This document shows, piece after piece, positions 15,312 to 18,783 of a DNA stretch of 18,783 bases. Location of the stretch: positions 1-18,783 of the forward strand of contig CAZMYZ010000015.1 of assembly GCA_964570795.1 (NCBI GenBank). The letters are read 5' to 3'. The translations under genes and the position numbers were made by a program. The notes under the pieces were generated by a model. It was given only the letters and a program-made list of their open reading frames with translations, was not told where the DNA came from and did not search any database. The stretch comes from Damh-18 sp964570795. GTDB taxonomy: Bacteria > Patescibacteriota > Minisyncoccia > Phycocordibacterales > UBA918. Position 1 is the stretch's first letter; each line of letters opens with the position of its first letter.

Positions 15312-15710
15312 ATGTCTCCGCGTCTTCACAATTTTCTTCTCCGTGGGTATCGTTATTGTGTCGTGGGCATTGGAACATACGCACTCGACCTTCTCATAGT
15401 GTACGCGCTTAAGACATATGCTTCTCTTCCTCTTTTTGGTGCAATCCTCATGGGATTCCTTATTGGTGTCAGTGTGAATTATAGTATCTCGTATCACTGG
15501 GCATTTAAAGGCACTCGACAACGACCACTCCGTGGCTATGGATTCTTTATGTTCATCGCATTGGGAACAGGAATTCTCATTGCGTACAGCACTACATTCC
15601 TTGTTGAGACGTTTGGAATCCCACTCGTCGTCAGTCGTACCCTGGTGGCAGGTGCTATTGGCACTCTGAGTTTCATTCTCAACGCACGTTTCAATTTTCA
15701 TGTGCTGTGA
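15312..15710 (+). CDS. GtrA-family membrane protein
   Basis: A 132-residue protein with four predicted transmembrane helices (about 15-34, 40-61, 77-98, 102-125), the arrangement of the GtrA/DPMS family (PF04138). Family hallmarks are VVGIGTYALDLLIVYAL in helix 1, NYSISYHWAF (56-65) after helix 2, and LNARFNFH at the C-terminus. Known relatives help move polyprenyl-linked sugars across the membrane for O-antigen glucosylation, teichoic acid or arabinogalactan synthesis. Here it may serve the surface-glycan genes at the left end of the window, though it is 8 kb away. It is transcribed divergently from the murD side and is followed by a small membrane protein gene. Confidence 0.85.
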   Translation: MSPRLHNFLLRGYRYCVVGIGTYALDLLIVYALKTYASLPLFGAILMGFLIGVSVNYSISYHWAFKGTRQRPLRGYGFFMFIALGTGILIAYSTTFLVETFGIPLVVSRTLVAGAIGTLSFILNARFNFHVL

Positions 15711-15751
15711 TTTTCAACAGTACATATAGGGTATGTAAAAGTGATACGGTA

Positions 15752-15757
15752 TACTAT
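15752..15757 (+). promoter_or_regulatory. -10 hexamer TACTAT, leaderless start of the 15764 gene
   Basis: TACTAT, then ACCCAT, then ATG. TATACT overlaps it two bases upstream. No ribosome site. Confidence 0.5.
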
Positions 15758-15763
15758 ACCCAT

Positions 15764-15979
15764 ATGCATAACACCATTGAGTCATCGAGGTTCTTTCCCT
15801 ATATTGCTTGGGCCACTATTATTGGCTTTGCCTTTTTTACCTATTCACTCACCATACGCATGCAGACAGAGCTTTCTGACATCGGTGATGGAGTAGAGCG
15901 TCTTGAGCAAAAGATTAATGATATGGAGACTCAACAAAAAGCAACGGCAACTCCTGTTACTACCGCGAAAGCACGATAA
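15764..15979 (+). CDS. Small membrane-anchored coiled-coil protein (71 aa)
   Basis: Unrecognised 71-residue protein. A hydrophobic helix (about 11-30, FPYIAWATIIGFAFFTYSLT) is followed by a heptad-like helix (QTELSDIGDGVERLEQKINDMETQ) and a short Thr/Ala tail. The pattern suggests a single-pass anchor with a short coiled coil, perhaps oligomeric. I chose ATG 15764 because TACTAT ends 6 nt before it; the open frame extends further upstream but has no start signal there. It ends just before a very strong bidirectional terminator and lies 53 nt after the GtrA gene. Confidence 0.6.
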   Translation: MHNTIESSRFFPYIAWATIIGFAFFTYSLTIRMQTELSDIGDGVERLEQKINDMETQQKATATPVTTAKAR

Positions 15980-15988
15980 TACGCACCA

Positions 15989-16033
15989 TATACAAAACCC
16001 CGGCGCCGCAATGCGGCGCCGGGGTTTTGTATA
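15989..16033. terminator. Bidirectional terminator hairpin
   Basis: A perfect stem of about 21 bp (TATACAAAACCCCGGCGCC... with its complement, 3-nt loop). The GC core is flanked by AAAA on the left and TTTTGTAT on the right, so it can end transcription in both directions. It follows the 15764 gene by 9 nt and separates it from the repeat/tRNA region. Confidence 0.85.
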
Positions 16034-16042
16034 CATGAGTGC

Positions 16043-16058
16043 TTTTCAAAGTCCGCGC
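16043..16058. repeat. 16-bp inverted repeat, left arm
   Basis: TTTTCAAAGTCCGCGC is the exact reverse complement of 16741-16756. The arms enclose tRNA-Ile and repeats E3-E6. GTCCGCGCTCT at 16051-16061 also matches 11 nt at the 3' end of the tRNA gene (16432-16442). Confidence 0.75.
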
Positions 16059-16064
16059 TCTTGG

Positions 16065-16160
16065 GTGAGGAATGGGGTGGGACCCATTCCGCAAGACTCA
16101 TCGAGACCTTTTTAAGGTTTACGAAAAAAGTCCGATGCGTGGACAGACTCTGTAAGAGTC
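16065..16160 (+). repeat. Structured repeat family E, copy E3
   Basis: GTGA; hairpin GGAATGGG/CCCATTCC; GCAAGAC; long stem ACTCATCG with CGATGCGT (one mismatch) and GAC-TTTTT with AAAAA-GTC; loop GGTTTACGAA; GGACA; hairpin GACTC-TGTAA-GAGTC. Confidence 0.7.
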
Positions 16161-16315
16161 GAACCAAGGACCTTTCGAGTGAGTTGCGAATACAAGGTGA
16201 ATTGCCAAAGGCAAGAGAGGGTGCCCTGGGGTACTTGGAGCGACATTGTTTACTTATGAACAAAGTGAATTAGAAAACAAGAAGTGCTCTTGTAGTACAA
16301 CGCAAGACTTTTTGA

Positions 16316-16410
16316 GTGAGCCACACATTGAATTGTGTGACGCAAGACTCATCGAGACCTTTTTGAGGTTTACGAAAAAAGTCCGATGAGTGGACAGCTT
16401 CTGTAGGAAG
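16316..16410 (+). repeat. Structured repeat family E, copy E4
   Basis: GTGA; hairpin CACACA/TGTGTG; GCAAGAC; long stem ACTCATCG/CGATGAGT (perfect) with GAC-TTTTT/AAAAA-GTC; loop GAGGTTTACGAA; GGACAG; hairpin CTTC-TGTAG-GAAG. It is nearly identical to E3 in the long stem but has a different first hairpin. Confidence 0.7.
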
Positions 16411-16432
16411 ATTTTGTTGTTTGCGTAATTTG

Positions 16433-16506
16433 TCCGCGCTCTAGGATTTGAACCTAGGACCCTTCGAGTATCAGTCGAATGCTCTAGCCAACTGAGCTAA
16501 GCGCGG
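16433..16506 (-). tRNA. tRNA-Ile (anticodon GAU)
   Basis: The cloverleaf reads on the minus strand: acceptor CCGCGCT/AGCGCGG, TA at 8-9, D arm GCTC...GAGC, anticodon arm TTCGA-CTGATAC-TCGAA with GAT in the loop, variable region, T arm CTAGG-TTCAAAT-CCTAG, discriminator A. CCA is not encoded. Pairing can extend two bases past the normal acceptor end (GT with AC). It lies about 2.2 kb from the 16S 3' end on the same strand, where an intergenic-spacer tRNA-Ile would be expected but much closer. Confidence 0.93.
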
Positions 16507-16589
16507 ACAAATTAAACAAACAAAATATCCAAAAAGTGGACAGCTTCTGTAGGAAGTCAGTCGAATTCCTTATCGTTCCAAATGGAACG

Positions 16590-16661
16590 CCTCACAGGAA
16601 CTGTGCACCTTTCGCACACCTGTGCTCAAGGTCTTGCGATTGGGTCCCATCCCAATCTCAC
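16590..16661 (-). repeat. Structured repeat family E, copy E6 (short form, minus strand)
   Basis: On the minus strand: GTGA; hairpin GATTGGG/CCCAATC; GCAAGAC; shorter stem ACCTT-GA-GCAC pairing with GTGC-GA-AAGGT (tandem G.A mismatches); then CACAG and a degenerate TGTGA loop. Just downstream a hairpin CGTTCC-ATTT-GGAACG (16574-16589) resembles the extra CCATNTGG hairpin of E1. Confidence 0.6.
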
Positions 16662-16713
16662 TCTAGCCAACCCTCAAACCTTGTAAACATCGGTTTGTCG
16701 CTTCGCGAACGGG

Positions 16714-16734
16714 AAAAATGCTATACGCATTTTT
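16714..16734. repeat. Small hairpin
   Basis: AAAAATGC and GCATTTTT pair over TATAC. It has a terminator-like T side on the plus strand but no gene directly before it. The 314-nt stretch from 16557 to 16872 otherwise holds only E6, the inverted-repeat arm and unassigned sequence. Confidence 0.4.
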
Positions 16735-16740
16735 CAGTTC

Positions 16741-16756
16741 GCGCGGACTTTGAAAA
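16741..16756. repeat. 16-bp inverted repeat, right arm
   Basis: GCGCGGACTTTGAAAA, exact reverse complement of 16043-16058. GCGCGGAC also matches the tRNA-Ile acceptor stem, so both arms may be tRNA-end fragments. Confidence 0.75.
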
Positions 16757-16872
16757 TCACAAGTCCTACGATACTACCAAAAAGACACCGTTTGGGCAAC
16801 ATTGCCCACACATATTGCAAAAAATAAGGAAGTGCGATACCGAACCCTGGTTTGTTCACACGGGAGAAGCAC

Positions 16873-17073
16873 ATGTCAATCTGGACACATACAAGTGTTC
16901 GAAAAGCACAAGGAAAACGTGATCATCGCGGAGAAGAAATAATTCGCGATAAAGGTCGTATTGAGCAGCAAAAACTAAATCGCGAAAGAAACAAACTTCG
17001 CAGGAAGTTGCGGCTCAAGGCAGCAAAAAAAATACAGGGTACTGGTGCCAGACATACCACAATCCGAGCATAA
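16873..17073 (+). CDS. Small very basic protein (66 aa), possible nucleic-acid binder
   Basis: Unrecognised 66-residue protein, about one-third Arg+Lys (EQQKLNRERNKLRRKLRLKAA in the middle), with no membrane segment. It is likely one long basic helix, so binding to RNA, ribosomes or DNA is a reasonable guess but only that; no ribosomal-protein signature was found. The start is ATG 16873 because GGGAG lies 7 nt upstream; an earlier ATG at 16852 has no ribosome site. It is followed 8 nt later by a hairpin terminator. It lies between tRNA-Ile and 16S, on the opposite strand to both. Confidence 0.55.
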   Translation: MSIWTHTSVRKAQGKRDHRGEEIIRDKGRIEQQKLNRERNKLRRKLRLKAAKKIQGTGARHTTIRA

Positions 17074-17081
17074 CGCTCGCC

Positions 17082-17110
17082 AAACCGGGAACGTATTACG
17101 TCCCGGTTTT
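17082..17110 (+). terminator. Terminator of the 16873-17073 gene
   Basis: AAACCGGG/CCCGGTTT with an inner ACGT/ACGT stem and one bulged A, followed by TTTT. It sits 8 nt after the stop codon. Confidence 0.75.
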
Positions 17111-17122
17111 ACTGTTGCAAAA

Positions 17123-17157
17123 AAAAGCCGGGAGATACTTCATGTTTCCCGGCTTTT
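17123..17157 (-). terminator. Terminator of the 17176-17421 gene
   Basis: AAAAGCCGGGA and TCCCGGCTTTT pair over a 13-nt loop. On the minus strand the hairpin is followed by an uninterrupted T8, a classic intrinsic terminator. Confidence 0.85.
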
Positions 17158-17175
17158 ATACTGCCCTTTTTTGGC

Positions 17176-17421
17176 TCAGCGTGTGGCCTTGAGGTACGCA
17201 CACGCTTTTTTCACCTCCTCGGTTTCTTCCGTTTGGTTACAAGTAACATTGAGCGAATCGAGTCTTTGCTCGATGGGCCCTTTCGATACCTGCTGTGCCA
17301 AAACCTTCTCCGGCGGCACACATTGCGTGCTGCCATACAAGAAGCCACCAATTCCAGCAAAAACCCAAATGATGAAGACGACCATCACCATGGTTAAACT
17401 GTCATTCTGTTTCATTGCCAT
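17176..17421 (-). CDS. Small membrane-anchored cysteine-containing protein (81 aa)
   Basis: Unrecognised 81-residue protein. One hydrophobic helix (about 9-30, LTMVMVVFIIWVFAGIGGFLYG) follows a short polar N-terminus, then a ~50-residue domain with three Cys (34, 61, 74), some of which could form a disulfide if outside the cell. Translation is supported by GGAG 7 nt before the ATG and by a textbook promoter (TTGACA, 16 nt, TATACT). It ends at a T8 terminator. It is divergent from the pilin gene, so a shared surface role is possible but unproven. Confidence 0.6.
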   Translation of the reverse strand: MAMKQNDSLTMVMVVFIIWVFAGIGGFLYGSTQCVPPEKVLAQQVSKGPIEQRLDSLNVTCNQTEETEEVKKACAYLKATR

Positions 17422-17455
17422 TTGTTACTCCAGTCTTGTGAAATTTACTGCATGC

Positions 17456-17483
17456 AGTATACCATTTTTTATATAATTGTCAA
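17456..17483 (-). promoter_or_regulatory. Consensus sigma70-type promoter for the 17176-17421 gene
   Basis: TTGACA at 17483-17478 and TATACT at 17461-17456 on the minus strand are separated by 16 nt. The predicted leader is about 28 nt and carries GGAG. This is the best promoter in the window. Confidence 0.75.
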
Positions 17484-17522
17484 TATGTATAAAACCCCTC
17501 TTCTCTGTGTCGAAATAGGGGT

Positions 17523-17927
17523 ATGATTAGTACTATTATGGATATACAAACACTTTTAAAGGGTATTATTACTTTACTCAACTCTATTGTTCCCTTTATT
17601 CTTGCGATTGCACTTATCGTGTTTCTCTGGAATATGGTGCGCTACTTCATTATTGAAGGAGCAAATGAAAAAGAACACGAGAATGCTAAATCACTTGCAC
17701 TTTGGGGCATCATGGCGTTTGTTGTTATGCTTGGTATTTGGGGTATTGTAAACTTACTTATAGGTGAGATTGGACTTAGTAAACAATCACCGATTGTACC
17801 TGACTATATGAAGACTGGAGGTGTGGGAGGAGGTGGTACAAGTGGTATGGATTTTCCATACGCTGAAGACGCTCCAATGAATTCTGATGATTGCATCGGT
17901 CATGACTTCAGTCAGGGGCCCTGCTAA
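17523..17927 (+). CDS. Two-helix pilin, type IV secretion pilin family (T4SS_pilin-like)
   Basis: A 134-residue protein with two hydrophobic helices (about 22-44 and 60-82) joined by a charged loop (IIEGANEKEHENAKSLALWG). This is the pattern of the TrbC/VirB2-like pilins that are widespread in Patescibacteria (PF18895 type). Family role: subunits of a surface pilus or secretion channel in the membrane. The ~50-residue tail is unusual, with Gly-rich GGVGGGGTSG and two Cys (DDC...GPC). The start is uncertain: ATG 17523 directly follows AGGGGT, while ATG 17538 (MDIQTLL) would also give both helices. TATAAT at 17472-17477 could be its -10. It may work with the TraD-like ATPase at 7593-9620. Confidence 0.75.
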   Translation: MISTIMDIQTLLKGIITLLNSIVPFILAIALIVFLWNMVRYFIIEGANEKEHENAKSLALWGIMAFVVMLGIWGIVNLLIGEIGLSKQSPIVPDYMKTGGVGGGGTSGMDFPYAEDAPMNSDDCIGHDFSQGPC

Positions 17928-17939
17928 TATGCCAGTATG

Positions 17940-17980
17940 TAATACAACAAACCACCCTTTAAGGGTGGTTTGTTGTATTA
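17940..17980. terminator. Palindromic terminator after the pilin gene
   Basis: A near-perfect palindrome of about 20 bp with the core AACAAACCACCCTT and its complement, 12 nt after the pilin stop. A close copy sits at 18511-18554. The sequence after it has no long T-run, but TTTGTTGTATT lies in the 3' arm. Confidence 0.7.
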
Positions 17981-18044
17981 GCACCTTCAGGGTCAAGTTG
18001 CTAAGTAAAATATTCATTTCATAAATATTTATACTAAGCACTTC

Positions 18045-18118
18045 CTTCTTACTGAAGCAGTACACCTTTCGCAACAACTGCTCAATGTCTTGCGAAGTGA
18101 CATTGAGTCACTTCTCAC
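18045..18118 (-). repeat. Structured repeat family E, copy E7 (short form, minus strand)
   Basis: On the minus strand: GTGA; hairpin GAAGTGAC/GTCACTTC; GCAAGAC; short stem region ATTGAGCA...TGCGAAAGGTGT similar to E6; GTACTG; hairpin CTTC-AGTAA-GAAG. It directly follows repeat U1 on the same strand. Confidence 0.6.
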
Positions 18119-18131
18119 CCCGACCTCACTC

Positions 18132-18262
18132 ATTTTTGCATTATAAAATACAAAAATATCGTTCCGGCCAGTGTTTGCCGACGAAAAGTGCCCGTGCACT
18201 TTGTTCATTAGCGGCATTCAGCCCAACTCACTAATTCGCTAACGTTCATAAGTGGTTGTTGG
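18132..18262 (-). repeat. Structured repeat family U, copy U1
   Basis: Read on the minus strand: compound hairpin with CCAAC/GTTGG outer arms around CTTATGAACG...GCGAATTAG; TGAATGCCG pairing with CGGCAAACA; between them hairpin AAAGTGC/GCACTTT; CTGGCCGG; hairpin ATTTTTG/CAAAAAT. It shares long conserved blocks with U2 at a 139-140 nt offset. Confidence 0.7.
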
Positions 18263-18275
18263 CCTCGTCTCGTCT

Positions 18276-18405
18276 ATTTTGCCATTAGGAAAGGCAAAAT
18301 ATGACTCCGACCAGTGAACGCGTACGAAACGTGCGCAGGCACTTTTGTGCGCGCATTCAACCCACTTTTGCTAATTCGCTGACGCTCATAAGCACGTGTG
18401 GTGGG
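18276..18405 (-). repeat. Structured repeat family U, copy U2
   Basis: Minus strand: outer arms CCCAC/GTGGG around GCTTATGAGCG...GCGAATTAGC; TGAATGCG pairing with CGCGTTCA around hairpin AAA-GTGC/GCAC-TTT; CTGGTCGG; hairpin ATTTTGCC/GGCAAAAT. Stem bases differ from U1 and pairing is kept. Confidence 0.7.
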
Positions 18406-18435
18406 TAAAACAGTGTGGGACACTGTTTTACCGTG

Positions 18436-18566
18436 GTTTTGTCTCCTTGTGGTCGACAAAACATCACTCCGACGAGTGAGCAACGACGTAAAGCACGAAG
18501 GTGCTTTACTCTGATACAACAAAACCACCCTTAAGGGTGGTTTTGTTGTATCAGCGTTGCTCACTC
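18436..18566 (-). repeat. Structured repeat family U, copy U3 (divergent, with palindrome inside)
   Basis: Minus strand: 12-bp outer stem GAGTGAGCAACG/CGTTGCTCACTC enclosing the 44-nt palindrome and hairpin AAAGCAC/GTGCTTT; CTCGTCGG; hairpin GTTTTGTC/GACAAAAC. The compound hairpin present in U1 and U2 is absent on the 16S side. An extra 11-bp hairpin (18406-18430) separates it from U2. Confidence 0.6.
18511..18554. terminator. 44-nt perfect palindrome, possible terminator of the 16S transcript
   Basis: Every base pairs with its mirror (22 bp), beginning CTGATACAACAAAACC. It is almost the same as the palindrome after the pilin gene. On the minus strand it lies about 170 nt past the 16S end and has a T-rich 3' arm, so it could end rRNA transcription. 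Confidence 0.55.
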
Positions 18567-18724
18567 TCTTTTGTCTTATCCTGGCTACGTCTTTCCGTAG
18601 AGTATAAATACTATCTTGAAGGTTAGGTATTATCCCTTATTATGTGCTCAATTGAGGCACATAATGTCGACCAATTAGCCGTTTTTCGAGATTCTGTTAC
18701 CAGAACTCAACGACGTGTCCAATT
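18567..18724 (-). other. 16S 3' trailer with small hairpins
   Basis: No gene is seen. On the minus strand it holds hairpins TTCTG-GTAA-CAGAA close to the 16S end, ATTATGTGC/GCACATAAT (18639-18665), and CTACG/CGTAG (18585-18600). They may take part in 16S 3' processing; the matching 5' leader is outside the window. Confidence 0.5.
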
Positions 18725-18783
18725 GGAATTAATCCACGACCAGCTTCCGCTAGCCGTGCCTTGTTACGACTTACTCCCTGTCA
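18725..18783 (-). rRNA. rrs: 16S rRNA, 3' end only
   Basis: The minus strand reads AAGTCGTAACAAGG, the universal 16S block before helix 45. Then ACGGCTAGC-GGAA-GCTGGTCGT forms a 9-bp helix 45 with the expected GGAA loop (18736-18757), followed by GGAT. The rest of the gene lies beyond the window. After GGAT the tail is TAATTCC where bacteria normally have CACCTCC, so the exact 3' end is uncertain. No 23S gene follows within the window, and the nearest downstream RNA gene on this strand is tRNA-Ile 2.2 kb away. Confidence 0.9.

Larger units (their letters stand above)
16302..16556 (+). repeat. Structured repeat family E, split copy E5 around E4 and tRNA-Ile
   Basis: The 5' part (GCAAGACTTTTTG, 16302-16314) and the 3' part (CAAAATATCC, CAAAAAGT, GGACAGC, hairpin CTTC-TGTAG-GAAG; 16521-16556) can pair through ACTTTTTG/CAAAAAGT. 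Between them lie E4 and the tRNA gene. The 5' arm lacks the GATATTTTG that should pair with CAAAATATC. It looks like a copy opened by insertion, or two half copies. Confidence 0.5.

Noticed and set aside
16051..16061. Second, truncated tRNA gene
   Set aside because: Only 11 nt match the tRNA-Ile 3' end; no D, anticodon or T arm is present.
14942..16410. Family E copies as simple intrinsic terminators
   Set aside because: They have several conserved linkers and two or three hairpins but no T-tract, and they do not sit at gene ends.
18132..18405. Integron attC sites
   Set aside because: U1 has a GTTGGGC box that fits the R' consensus, but the U2 counterpart is GTGGGTT, no cassette genes lie between units, and no integrase is in the window.
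14942..18566. CRISPR array
   Set aside because: Repeats are 70-130 nt, differ in sequence, occur on both strands and are unevenly spaced; there are no uniform spacers or cas genes.
17815..18724. Intron interrupting the 16S before its CCTCC tail
   Set aside because: The only CCTCC-like match downstream on the minus strand is at 17817-17836, which is the Gly-codon run of the pilin gene; no group I or II core was recognised.

Overview
The window looks like a Patescibacteria (Candidate Phyla Radiation) genome, most likely in the Parcubacteria. The reasons are its tightly packed and often overlapping genes, a two-helix 'T4SS_pilin'-type pilin, a conjugation-type ATPase with a long disordered tail, a DUF4015 putative glycoside hydrolase, short versions of MurC and RsmI, many small unrecognised proteins, and a very divergent 16S rRNA 3' end. 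The lineage is inferred from gene content, not from a search.

Layout. Bases 1-6732 are a surface-glycan neighbourhood: a polysaccharide deacetylase (5' end outside the window), a PHP phosphoesterase and an ATP-grasp ligase in one overlapping pair, a lone N-terminal GT4 domain overlapping an APH-fold kinase, and a full GT4 glycosyltransferase overlapping an NAD-dependent sugar epimerase. Bases 6808-9884 hold three small unknown proteins around the TraD/VirD4-like ATPase. Bases 9951-11510 hold the DUF4015 protein and a small membrane protein. Bases 11600-14902 are an overlapping murD-murC-rsmI operon. Bases 14942-16756 hold GtrA, a small membrane protein, a murD 5' remnant, tRNA-Ile(GAU) and many structured repeats. 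Bases 16873-18783 hold three small genes (one the pilin), a second structured repeat array, and the last ~60 nt of a 16S rRNA on the minus strand.

Three things stand out. First, two repeat families with covarying stems fill the rRNA/tRNA region. Family E has seven copies: GTGA, hairpin, GCAAGAC, long stem, then a TGTAA-loop hairpin. Family U has three tandem copies right after the 16S. Their loops and linkers are conserved while paired bases change together, which points to selected RNA or single-stranded DNA structure. Second, six conserved genes have a -10-like hexamer ending exactly 6 nt before the ATG, the geometry of leaderless mRNA, while only the small unrecognised genes carry Shine-Dalgarno sites. 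Third, the 16S tail has GGATTAATTCC where GGATCACCTCC is expected, so its anti-Shine-Dalgarno looks altered. These last two observations may be linked, but that is inference.
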